Shown here: positions 54,271-64,000 of the stretch, in pieces | How the letters are laid out: each line of letters begins with the position of its first letter | How positions within the stretch are numbered: the first letter of the stretch is position 1 | The notes under the pieces: generated by a model | What the model saw: the letters and a program-made list of their open reading frames with translations, nothing else | Databases searched by the model: none | Told to the model about the DNA's origin: nothing | Made by a program: the position numbers and the translations under genes | From: Asanoa siamensis | GTDB taxonomy: Bacteria > Actinomycetota > Actinomycetes > Mycobacteriales > Micromonosporaceae | Assembly (NCBI RefSeq): GCF_016862555.1 | Contig: NZ_BONE01000010.1 | Coordinates: 84,785-148,784 of the forward strand | Length of the DNA stretch: 64,000 nt | Direction: 5' to 3'

Positions 54271-55971
54271 GTGGCGCAGGGGATCGAGTCGGACTGGGTG
54301 GCGCGGTTCGCCGACGAGGTGATCGCGGAGGCTGACCAGCGGGCGCCCGGCAAGCCGATCGTGTGTGCCAGTGGGCTCAGCCCCTCCGGGCCCGTGCACC
54401 TCGGCAACATGCGCGAGCTGATGACCCCGCACCTCGTCGCCGACGAGATCCGGCGGCGCGGCCGGGACGTGCGGCACGTGCTCTCGTGGGACGACTTCGA
54501 CCGGTTCCGGAAGGTCCCGGGCGGCATCGACCCGTCCTGGGCCGAGCACGTCGGCAAGCCGCTCACCGCGGTCCCGGCGCCGGAAGGCAGCGAATACCCC
54601 AACTGGGCCGAGCACTTCAAGGCGCCGATGATCGCGGCCGCGAACCGGCTCGGCATCGAGGTCACCCCGATCAGCCAGACGGCGATGTACACGTCCGGCG
54701 CGTACCGTGCCCAGATCCTGCACGCCATGGCGCAGCGCGCGAAGATCGACGAGGTCCTGGGCCGCTACCGGACGAAGAAGAAGCCCGCCAAGGAGATCAC
54801 CAACCCCGACGAGGCGGCGGCGGCCGAGGGCAGCGGCGCCGCGAGCGAGGACGACGGCGGCACCGCCACGGGCTACTACCCCTACAAGCCCTACTGCCAG
54901 GACTGCGGCAAGGACACCACGACGGTCACCGCGTACGACGACGCGACCACCGCACTGACCTACACCTGCACCTGCGGCCACACCGAGACCGTCCTGCTGT
55001 CCGAGTTCAACTACGGCAAGCTCGTCTGGAAGGTCGACTGGCCGATGCGCTGGGCCTTCGAGGGCGTGGTGTTCGAGCCCAGCGGTGTCGACCACAGCTC
55101 GCCGGGCTCCAGCTTCGTCGTCGGCAGCCAACTCGTCCGCGAGATCTTCGACGCCGAGCCGCCGATCGGTCCGATGTACGCCTTCGTCGGCATCAAGGGC
55201 ATGGCCAAGATGAGCAGCTCCCGGGGCGGGGTGCCGACCGCGGCCGACGCGCTGGAGATCATGGAGCCGCCGCTGCTGCGCTGGCTGTACGCGCGCCGCC
55301 GGCCCAACCAGTCCTTCGACATCGCGTTCGACGCGGAGATCCAGCGGCTCTACGACGAGTGGGACGGCCTCACGACCCGCGTCGAGAACGGCACGGCCTC
55401 CACCGGCGACCTCGCCGCCCACGGCCGGTCGGCGAGCACCGCCGCCGGGCCGCTTCCGCTGACCCCGCGGCCGGTGCCCTACCGCACCCTGGCCTCCATC
55501 GTCGACATCACCACCGGCAACGACGACCAGACGCTGCGGATCCTGCGCGACCTGGACCCGGCCGACCCGGTCAAGGACCTCGACGAGACCCGGCCCCGGC
55601 TCGACTGCGCCAGCAACTGGGTGCGCACCCAGCTCACGCCGGACGAGCGCACCCGGGTCCGCGAGGAGGCCGACACCGTGCTGCTCGACGGTCTCGACGA
55701 CGACCAGCGCCGGTCGCTGGAGTTGCTGCGGGCGGGGCTCGACGACCACTGGTCGCTCGACGGCCTGACGACGCTCGTCTACGGCGTACCCAAGCAGATG
55801 CTCGGCCTGCCCGCGGACGTCAAGCCGACCCCGGAGCTCAAGGTCGCGCAGCGTGCGTTCTTCGCCCTGCTCTACCGCCTGCTGATCGGCAAGGAGACCG
55901 GGCCCCGGCTGCCCACGCTGCTGCTGGCGACGGGCGCCGACCGGGTCCGGCGGCTGCTCGGCGCGTCGTAG
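54271..55971 (+). CDS. lysS: Lysyl-tRNA synthetase, class I
   Basis: 566 residues. Class I LysRS: HIGH-type motif SPSGPVHLGNMREL near 39, a zinc-ribbon-like CQDCGKD...CTCGH near 207-235, KMSKS-type KMSSSRGGVP near 313, and a C-terminal helical bundle. This archaeal-type enzyme replaces class II LysS in some actinobacteria. GTG start with GCGGAGGGG upstream. Residues about 170-200 are an Ala/Glu/Gly-rich acidic linker insertion. Confidence 0.95.
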   Translation: MAQGIESDWVARFADEVIAEADQRAPGKPIVCASGLSPSGPVHLGNMRELMTPHLVADEIRRRGRDVRHVLSWDDFDRFRKVPGGIDPSWAEHVGKPLTAVPAPEGSEYPNWAEHFKAPMIAAANRLGIEVTPISQTAMYTSGAYRAQILHAMAQRAKIDEVLGRYRTKKKPAKEITNPDEAAAAEGSGAASEDDGGTATGYYPYKPYCQDCGKDTTTVTAYDDATTALTYTCTCGHTETVLLSEFNYGKLVWKVDWPMRWAFEGVVFEPSGVDHSSPGSSFVVGSQLVREIFDAEPPIGPMYAFVGIKGMAKMSSSRGGVPTAADALEIMEPPLLRWLYARRRPNQSFDIAFDAEIQRLYDEWDGLTTRVENGTASTGDLAAHGRSASTAAGPLPLTPRPVPYRTLASIVDITTGNDDQTLRILRDLDPADPVKDLDETRPRLDCASNWVRTQLTPDERTRVREEADTVLLDGLDDDQRRSLELLRAGLDDHWSLDGLTTLVYGVPKQMLGLPADVKPTPELKVAQRAFFALLYRLLIGKETGPRLPTLLLATGADRVRRLLGAS

Positions 55972-56022
55972 GCTCGAAAGCGGGGGAGCGCGACCGCACC
56001 GGCCGACCAGGGAGGTCGTCCG

Positions 56023-56403
56023 ATGAAGGGCAGCGTCACCCATTTCGAGATCCCGGCTGACGACGTGCAGCGGGCCGAGCGCTTCTACCACGAGGCCTTC
56101 GGCTGGAACATCCAAGACATGCCCGAAATGTCGTACGCGATGCTGGGCACCACGCCGAGCACGCCGGAGGGGCGTCCGAAGGATCCCGGCGCGATCAACG
56201 GCGGGATGATGAAGCGCAGCGGGATGTTCACGGCCCCGGTCGTCACGATCGACGTCGACGACATCGACGAGGCCCTCGCCACCGTCGAACGCAACGGCGG
56301 CTCCACCCGGATGGGCCGGCAGGCGGTCGGCGACATGGGGTTCACGGGCTACTTCTCCGACACCGAGGGCAACCTGATCGGGCTGTGGCAGTCGGCTAGC
56401 TGA
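56023..56403 (+). CDS. VOC family (glyoxalase/bleomycin resistance-like) protein
   Basis: 126 residues. One VOC module pair: VTHFEIPADDVQRAERFYHEAFGW at the N-terminus (His/Glu metal-type positions) and GYFSDTEGNLIGLWQS at the C-terminus. Strong RBS GGGAGG is 9 nt before the ATG. Possible lactoylglutathione lyase-like fold, but the substrate is unknown. Confidence 0.85.
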   Translation: MKGSVTHFEIPADDVQRAERFYHEAFGWNIQDMPEMSYAMLGTTPSTPEGRPKDPGAINGGMMKRSGMFTAPVVTIDVDDIDEALATVERNGGSTRMGRQAVGDMGFTGYFSDTEGNLIGLWQSAS

Positions 56404-56582
56404 GCGCGGCGGCGCTGCGCGGGAATGCTCGGGAAAACGCTCCCCGAACCGCCTGTGTGCGTAGCGTTGTGCCAATAGTCACCGAGGGCTCCCAACGGGC
56501 CGCAAACCTCGCTTAACCTGCGCCCACGGTGGGAATGGTTACTGACTGGTCGTTCAGCGTTGAGCGCGTGGGAGGAACACCG

Positions 56583-59270
<2,688 letters not shown>

Positions 59271-59276
59271 GCCCGA

Positions 59277-59325
59277 AAGGAACGGTCCGTTGTTAACGCT
59301 ATGCGTTAACAACGGACCGTTCCTT
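59277..59325. repeat. 49-bp perfect palindrome of the cassette-end family
   Basis: A 23-bp arm (starting AAGGAACGGTCCGTTG, ending TTAACGC) and its exact inverted copy flank a 3-nt loop TAT. It starts 7 bp after the ppdK stop and ends 6 bp before the convergent gene's stop. The arm contains the same AACGGTCCGTTGTTAAC unit as the ends of 48884-49980. It would form a very stable hairpin and may terminate both genes. Confidence 0.85.
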
Positions 59326-59330
59326 GCTCG

Positions 59331-59702
59331 CTAGAGCTCCATCTCCGATTCGATCTTGCGGAGCTGGTGGCGGGCCATCGCGAGGTTGGCCCGCTGGCGA
59401 TTGAGCGCGATGTACAGGAAGAGGCCCTTACCGGCCCGACCGGTCAACAGCCGGATCAGGTGGTACTGGTTGTCGAGGGTGATCAGGATGTCCTCGATCG
59501 CCTCCTTGAGGCCGAGCATCTCGAGCGTGCGCAGCTTGGCGCGCACCACGTCGGTGTTGCCGGCCGCGGCGACGGTCAGGTCGAGGTCCTTGCCTCCGCC
59601 GACCACGCCCAGGGACATCCCGCTGGTGTAGTCGACGAGCGCGACACCGATCGCGCCCTCGATCGTCATGCATTCCTTGAGTGCGGTGTCCATGTCCGTC
59701 AT
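59331..59702 (-). CDS. Roadblock/LC7-like small protein 1
   Basis: 123 residues. Starts MTDMDTALKECMTIEGAIGVALVDYTSGMSLGVVGG and contains EDILITLDNQYHLIRLL, typical of MglB-like Roadblock/LC7 folds. Paralogue of the 61696-62076 gene (shared MTIxGAIGxxVVDYT). Such proteins are dimeric GTPase-regulating platforms. Last of a four-gene minus-strand cluster. Confidence 0.78.
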   Translation of the reverse strand: MTDMDTALKECMTIEGAIGVALVDYTSGMSLGVVGGGKDLDLTVAAAGNTDVVRAKLRTLEMLGLKEAIEDILITLDNQYHLIRLLTGRAGKGLFLYIALNRQRANLAMARHQLRKIESEMEL

Positions 59703-59771
59703 GAGCCTGTCCTCCGTTGTGTTCGTACCGTGGCGCGTCCGTCGAAGCCGAACGACGGTCTGGCGCCGATT

Positions 59772-60323
59772 TCAGGACCGGGCAGCGCTGGGTCGGCCCG
59801 GTCCGTTGGTGCGGGTGCTGCGGCGGGGCAGTGGTTCGCGCGCCGGCGGCGCCGGCGGCGGGTTTCCGGTGGGGGCGCGCCCCGGGGGTTCGGCGGCGAG
59901 AGCCTCGACGAGTACGCCGAGCCGGTGCGCCACCATGCGGGAGGAGCGGTGCACCAGGGCCAGGTTGGCCTGGGGCATGGCGACCACCGTCAGCAGCGCG
60001 GCACCCGCCGCGTAGCTGACCAGGCAGCCGCCGTCGGCCTGGATGACCGTCTCACGGTGGACACCGAGGCCGAGCGTCTCGGCGAAGCGCCGGCCGAGCC
60101 CGACCGTGGCCGCCGCCATCGCGGCGACGGTGTCGGGCTCGACCCGGTCGACGTCGCTCGCGATGAGCAGTCCGTCCGGGCCGGCCAGGACCGACCCGAC
60201 CACGTCCGGGACCTCGCGCAGCGCGCGAAGCGCGGTGGCGATGGCGCGATCGGTGTCCACTGGCGGTTTCTCTCCTTCGGTGTGGGTGTCCGGTGCCGGT
60301 GCCACCGGCGGTCCGCGGCTCAC
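59772..60323 (-). CDS. Roadblock/LC7 domain protein 2
   Basis: 183 residues as given from GTG 60323; a GTG at 60260 with GAAGGAG upstream would give 162. The core is VDTDRAIATALRALREVPDVVGSVLAGPDGLLIASDVDRVEP, then AAATVGLGRRFAETLGLG and GALLTVVAMPQANLALVHRSSRMVAHRLG, a Roadblock/LC7 domain. A Pro/Arg-rich tail of about 40 residues is disordered. It is 22 bp after the DUF4388-like gene. Confidence 0.8.
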   Translation of the reverse strand: MSRGPPVAPAPDTHTEGEKPPVDTDRAIATALRALREVPDVVGSVLAGPDGLLIASDVDRVEPDTVAAMAAATVGLGRRFAETLGLGVHRETVIQADGGCLVSYAAGAALLTVVAMPQANLALVHRSSRMVAHRLGVLVEALAAEPPGRAPTGNPPPAPPAREPLPRRSTRTNGPGRPSAARS

Positions 60324-60345
60324 GCTCTCGCCTCGTCTCGGTCGG

Positions 60346-61596
60346 TCATCGCAGCGCCTTCAGCGCGGTGCGGATCCGCTTGAGCAACGCCTCGTCGGCC
60401 GGGACGGGCGGTGGAACGGTCCGCTGTGCGTCGGGAATCTCGGGGAGGCGCTCACCCGGAGCGCGCTGAGGCAGTGGAGGCAGGGACCCGGGCGGCGCCG
60501 GCGCGGGCACGGCCGCCCGAATAGGCAGAGCACTGTCATCGGCCCCGGAGCCACCGCCGGCAGCGGCGCCGGAACCACCGCCAGAAGCGGCGCTGGAACC
60601 GGACGCGGGGCCGGAGCCGGAAGCGGAGCCGGGTTCGGAAGCCGAAGCGCGGCTGGAGCCGGGCGCCGAAGGGCCGGAACCGGGACCGGAGGCCGAGCCG
60701 AAACCGGAGGCCGAACCAGCGCCGGAGCCCGAAGCGGAGGCAGTTGCGATCGCGGCGGCCGGCGTGCGGCGGCGGAGCGGGACCGCCGCCTCGCCGCGGG
60801 CGGCGGGGCGCCCGGGTGGCTCCGCCTGCGCGGGCAGGGGCAGCACGGGCGCCGGCCGCGCCGCCAGCGGTGCCTGTTGCACCACCAGCGGGATCGCGCC
60901 CGCCGGTAGGGCGATCAGGCCCGCCGCGGCCAGGCGGCGTACCTCGGTCAGCACCGCGTAGCCGGCCCGGCCCAGCTCGCGGGCGAGCCGCGTCGGCGGC
61001 AGCGTGCCGTCGGCGCGGCCGACGATCTCCCACTGCAGCGCGGAGAGCACCACCCGGGGCACCGGCGGCCGCCGGACCGGGATGACGACCGCGTGGTCGA
61101 TGCCCGGCTCGGGATAGATCTCGTCGAGCAGCTTGCGCCGCCGGGTCGCCTCCCGGACCAGGACCGCGGGGTCGATCGAGGTCACCGCGCCCATGCCGTG
61201 GGTCTCGCCGTCGACGAAGCGCAGCAGCGCGCTGGCCGAGCCGAGCGCGAAGTAGCCGGCGTCGTAGATCGCGCCGAGCACGCACAGCTCGAGCTCGCCG
61301 TGGGTCAGGTGGCCCTGCTGGACCAGCCAGGCGCCGGGGCGCACGTCGGCCTTGCCGACCGCGCCGCCGGTGGCCAGCGCGGCCAGCCAGGTCTGCGGTG
61401 CCAGCCGGTCCGAGGCGGTGAGCAGGTCGCCGATGCTCGGCGAGCTCCCGGACTCGGCGAACACCACCTCGCCGTTGACGAGGTACAGACAGTCGTCGGT
61501 GCCGATGTGCAGCGCGCCGGTCGCGGCCGCACCGGCCAGTTGGGTGAGGGCGCGCCGCGGCGAGCCCGTGCGGGGGATCCGGACGGACTTTGCCAA
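60346..61596 (-). CDS. DUF4388-like protein with Ser/Gly-rich linker
   Basis: 416 residues from the TTG at 61596, selected for AGGAGG 5-10 nt upstream (a GTG at 61680 would add 28 residues). The N-terminal domain (TGALHIGTDDCLYLVNGEVVFAES, then VRPGAWLVQQGHLTHGELELCVLGAIYDAGYFAL) resembles DUF4388/PATAN-type domains. A winged-helix-like part follows (LQWEIVGRADGTLPPTRLARELG). A Ser/Gly/Ala-rich linker near 280-355 leads to a conserved end LLKRIRTALKAL. Probable scaffold for the Roadblock proteins. Confidence 0.72.
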   Translation of the reverse strand: MAKSVRIPRTGSPRRALTQLAGAAATGALHIGTDDCLYLVNGEVVFAESGSSPSIGDLLTASDRLAPQTWLAALATGGAVGKADVRPGAWLVQQGHLTHGELELCVLGAIYDAGYFALGSASALLRFVDGETHGMGAVTSIDPAVLVREATRRRKLLDEIYPEPGIDHAVVIPVRRPPVPRVVLSALQWEIVGRADGTLPPTRLARELGRAGYAVLTEVRRLAAAGLIALPAGAIPLVVQQAPLAARPAPVLPLPAQAEPPGRPAARGEAAVPLRRRTPAAAIATASASGSGAGSASGFGSASGPGSGPSAPGSSRASASEPGSASGSGPASGSSAASGGGSGAAAGGGSGADDSALPIRAAVPAPAPPGSLPPLPQRAPGERLPEIPDAQRTVPPPVPADEALLKRIRTALKALR

Positions 61597-61695
61597 CGCT
61601 CCTCCTAGCTCGATTGCTCCGGGCGTTCCGGATCTAGGGGACATGTCCTGGACGGCTGCGGCCGCGCGGAGGTAGGTCACCGGGTGCGGGTCGGG

Positions 61696-62076
61696 TCAGG
61701 CCGCGACGAGGTCGTCGGCGAGGATGCGGATCCGCCGTTGCGCGACGGCCAGGTTGCCCTCGTGGCGATCGAGCCACACGTAGAGGAGCAACCGGCTGTC
61801 GAAGTCGGTGCGGATCATCCGCAGCAGGTGGTAGCCGCCGTGCGTGGTGATCACCACGTCCTCGACGAGGTCGTTCGGCCGCGTCGACGCGAAGGGCGCG
61901 CGATTGATCGCCGCATGGATCACGTCGGACGAGCCGGCGGCGGAGGCTTCGGGGTCGCCGGTGGGCGCGTTGCCCGCCCACGCGAGCGCGAAACCGGTCG
62001 TGTAGTCGACCACGCTCGCCCCGATGGCGCCAGGGATGGTCATCGCCTGCCGTAGGCAGTCGTCTATGCCGGACAC
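61696..62076 (-). CDS. Roadblock/LC7-like small protein 3
   Basis: 126 residues from the GTG at 62076, preceded by GGAGGAGC; the longer reading to 62178 is poor. SGIDDCLRQAMTIPGAIGASVVDYTTGFALAWAG and HGGYHLLRMIRTDFDSRLLLYVWLDR match the paralogue at 59331-59702. First gene of the cluster and 99 bp upstream of the DUF4388-like gene. Confidence 0.78.
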   Translation of the reverse strand: MSGIDDCLRQAMTIPGAIGASVVDYTTGFALAWAGNAPTGDPEASAAGSSDVIHAAINRAPFASTRPNDLVEDVVITTHGGYHLLRMIRTDFDSRLLLYVWLDRHEGNLAVAQRRIRILADDLVAA

Positions 62077-62409
62077 ACGTGCTCCTCCACCCGGGCGGTG
62101 CCTCGCGTGTCCGCTCCGGCCAGAGGGCGCACGAGAATCCCGGGTAAACGGGTCGGGGCCGGCGGAGAGGCCGGCCATGACGATGTGCTTCCGCGAAACT
62201 ACTCCGGGGCGAAGATCGTCCGCAGTAGTCTCACCCTCGGCGATCGTCTAGCAACTCTCGTCTGATCGGGTGTTGCAAATCGGGCGCAGATGGGCATGTG
62301 CCGCTCCGAGGCCTGTTGACCACCGAACGGGCGCACCGGCGACCGTGGGCGTAACCTGGCGGACACCTTCTCGTTCCGTCCGCCGTGCCGTCCGCATCGG
62401 AGGTTATAC
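62077..62409. other. Divergent intergenic region
   Basis: 333 bp between the Roadblock cluster start (minus) and the VOC gene (plus). It contains the likely promoters of both. I see no gene, strong hairpin or repeat. A GGAGG at 62399-62403 is the RBS of the VOC gene. Confidence 0.6.
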
Positions 62410-62763
62410 ATGGGCAACCGCTGGGAGAACCTCGTGGTCGACGCGCGCGACCCGGCCCGGCTGGCCCGGTGGTGGGCCGAAGCGCTCAACTACCAGATCA
62501 CCTACGAGAAGGCCGACGAGGTGGAGATCCGGCGGTTGCCCGACGAGGTGCCGGGCCTGGTGTTCGTGCCCGTGCCGGAGGGCAAGGACGTCAAGAACCG
62601 CCTGCACGTCGACCTGCGCCCCGACGACCAGGAGGCCGAGGTCGAGCGCCTCGTCGACATGGGTGCCCGGCACGTCGACATCGGACAGTCACCGGACGTC
62701 TCGTGGATCGTCCTGGCCGACCCGGAGGGCAACGAGTTCTGCGTGCTGTCGCCGAAACGCTAG
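62410..62763 (+). CDS. VOC family protein
   Basis: 117 residues with GGAGG 6 nt upstream. Glyoxalase_6-like: [26 protein letters not shown] at the start and [17 protein letters not shown] at the end; the middle has [27 protein letters not shown]. Single VOC module, probably dimeric. Function unknown. It is 10 bp before dgt, whose leaderless -10 overlaps its end. Confidence 0.85.
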   Translation: MGNRWENLVVDARDPARLARWWAEALNYQITYEKADEVEIRRLPDEVPGLVFVPVPEGKDVKNRLHVDLRPDDQEAEVERLVDMGARHVDIGQSPDVSWIVLADPEGNEFCVLSPKR

Positions 62764-62773
62764 CGTTGACCAT

Positions 62774-64000
62774 GTGAGCAGCAGCGACGCGGAGCGGTGG
62801 GTGGTCGAGCCCGTCAAGGACACCGGCGGCGGCCGCAGTCCGTACGAGCGTGACCGGGCCCGCGTGCTGCACTCGGCCGCGTTCCGCCGGCTCGCGGCCA
62901 AGACCCAGGTGCACATGGCGGGTACGGACGACTTCCTGCGCACCCGGCTCACCCACTCGCTCGAGGTCGCCCAGATCGCCCGGGAAATGGGCGCGCGGCT
63001 GGGGTGCGACCCCGACGTGGTCGACGTCGCCGGTCTGGCGCACGACCTGGGGCATCCGCCGTTCGGCCACAACGGCGAGGCCGCCCTCGACGAGCTGGCC
63101 CGCTCGTGCGGCGGCTTCGAGGGCAACGCGCAGACGCTGCGGGTGCTGACCCGCCTGGAGGCCAAGGTGCACGGCGCCGGCCTCAACCTGACCCGGGCCG
63201 CGCTCGACGCGACCTGCAAATATCCGTGGCCGCGGCAGCCGGGCCGGCGCAAGTTCGGCGTCTACGCCGACGACCGGCCGGTCTTCGACTGGCTGCGGGC
63301 GGCGGCGCCCGGTCCGCAGCGGCGGTGCCTCGAAGCCCAGGTGATGGACTGGGCCGACGACGTCGCGTACTCGGTGCACGACGTCGAGGACGGCATCCAC
63401 GGCGGCTACGTGCCGGTGCGCCGGTTGATCGACGACGCCGACGAGCGGGCGGCGGTCTGCCGGGCCGCGGCCGAGACCTACGCGCCCGAGCCGGCGGAGG
63501 AGCTCGCCCCCGTTCTTGACGAGCTGCTCGCCGACCCGGCGCTGGTCATGGTCGCCGACCACGACGGCAGCCAGCGGGCCCAGGCCGCGCTCAAGGGCCT
63601 GACCAGCGTGCTGACCGGTCGCTTCGTGGCCGCCGCGGTCGAGGCGACCCGGGCCGCGCACGGCGACGGGCCGCTGCGCCGGTACGCGGCGGACCTAATG
63701 GTGCCGGCCCGCGTCCGGATGCGGTGCGCGCTGCTCAAGGCCATCGCGCTGCGCTACGTGATGCGCCGGCCCGGCGCGCACGAGCGCTACGAGCGGCAGC
63801 GCGCCGTGCTGACGGAGCTCGTCGGCACGCTGGTCGACCGCGCGCCCGGCGGTCTCGACCCGGCGTTCGCGGCGGCCTGGAAGGCGGCCGGCGACGACCA
63901 GGCCCGGCTGCGGGTGGTGGTCGACCAGGTCGCCTCACTGACCGACCCGGCCGCGGTCGACTGGCACCACCGCCTGACCAGCCGGGGCACTAGGTCGTAC
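62774..64000 (+). CDS. dgt: Deoxyguanosinetriphosphate triphosphohydrolase-like protein (partial)
   Basis: At least 409 residues from the GTG at 62774; the frame is open at the right window edge. HD-domain dNTPase: [14 protein letters not shown] near 35, [15 protein letters not shown] near 58, [15 protein letters not shown] near 90 with the HD metal site, and [17 protein letters not shown] near 194. It hydrolyses dNTPs to nucleoside and triphosphate. TAGCGT at 62761-62766 lies 7 nt before the start. It precedes dnaG in related genomes. Confidence 0.95.
   Translation, partial: MSSSDAERWVVEPVKDTGGGRSPYERDRARVLHSAAFRRLAAKTQVHMAGTDDFLRTRLTHSLEVAQIAREMGARLGCDPDVVDVAGLAHDLGHPPFGHNGEAALDELARSCGGFEGNAQTLRVLTRLEAKVHGAGLNLTRAALDATCKYPWPRQPGRRKFGVYADDRPVFDWLRAAAPGPQRRCLEAQVMDWADDVAYSVHDVEDGIHGGYVPVRRLIDDADERAAVCRAAAETYAPEPAEELAPVLDELLADPALVMVADHDGSQRAQAALKGLTSVLTGRFVAAAVEATRAAHGDGPLRRYAADLMVPARVRMRCALLKAIALRYVMRRPGAHERYERQRAVLTELVGTLVDRAPGGLDPAFAAAWKAAGDDQARLRVVVDQVASLTDPAAVDWHHRLTSRGTRSY

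Noticed and set aside
54208..56475. Minus-strand open frame of 755 codons over lysS
   Set aside because: Antisense shadow of the class I LysRS gene; composition is Arg/Val/Asp/Gly-biased with no motif.

Overview
The window is chromosomal DNA from a high-GC actinomycete, most likely a member of the Micromonosporaceae. This is an inference from codon use, a class I lysyl-tRNA synthetase, a DUF6328 membrane protein, the ybeY-CorC-cdd-era and recO-uppS gene orders, smtB-zur lying close to glyS, and a partial dgt at the right edge. Much of this order matches the mycobacterial phoH-to-dgt region (established knowledge), with accessory genes inserted between the conserved blocks.

Layout. 1-4.1 kb holds the phoH end, ybeY, a CorC-like CBS protein, a cytidine-deaminase-like protein, era and an epimerase. 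4.2-9.5 kb holds an acyltransferase, an orphan receiver, a divergent LuxR regulator/histidine kinase pair, a PrsW-like protease and a GntR/FCD regulator. 9.6-12.3 kb is aceE, with a perfect palindrome over its promoter. 12.4-18.9 kb is accessory: a broken PIN-like gene, a HAF-repeat protein, a lipoprotein, a Ser/Thr kinase divergent from an ECF sigma factor, an AAC(3)-like acetyltransferase and an alpha/beta hydrolase. 19.0-21.9 kb is a TPP riboswitch followed by ykoE-ykoD-ykoC, an ECF transporter for thiamine precursors. 22-24.6 kb holds GNAT, a small basic protein, uppS and recO.

24.7-37.2 kb is mixed: an SMP-30-like protein, a frameshifted membrane gene, a HEAT-repeat protein, a decayed inverted second copy of the 14.7 kb lipoprotein, a patatin, an XRE/MmyB-like regulator, a PAP2 phosphatase, an ECF sigma with its CU044_5270 partner, a Vat-like acetyltransferase, a DUF2089 operon, a dialkylglycine-decarboxylase-like enzyme and DUF6328. 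37.3-42.8 kb holds an acyl-CoA dehydrogenase, then a dedA-alr-carbonic anhydrase cluster with overlapping genes, whose alr carries an in-frame 22-residue tandem-repeat insertion. 42.8-46.1 kb is a zinc operon (znuA-znuC-znuB-smtB-zur).

46.1-64 kb holds glyS, a 1.1 kb cassette with 48-bp terminal inverted repeats around an AbiEi/DUF559-like gene, an XdhC-like protein, a winged-helix AlkZ-like protein, dusB, a TetR/hydrolase pair with repeated operator-like sites, class I lysS, ppdK, a 49-bp perfect palindrome of the same family as the cassette ends, a Roadblock/DUF4388-like cluster, a VOC protein and the start of dgt.

The most unusual item is the inverted-repeat cassette at 48884-49980 together with its relative at 59277-59325. 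Next are the repeat expansion inside alanine racemase, the duplicated and decayed lipoprotein, and a recurring TANNNT -10 hexamer 6-8 nt before start codons that suggests many leaderless transcripts. No rRNA, tRNA or CRISPR array was recognised.
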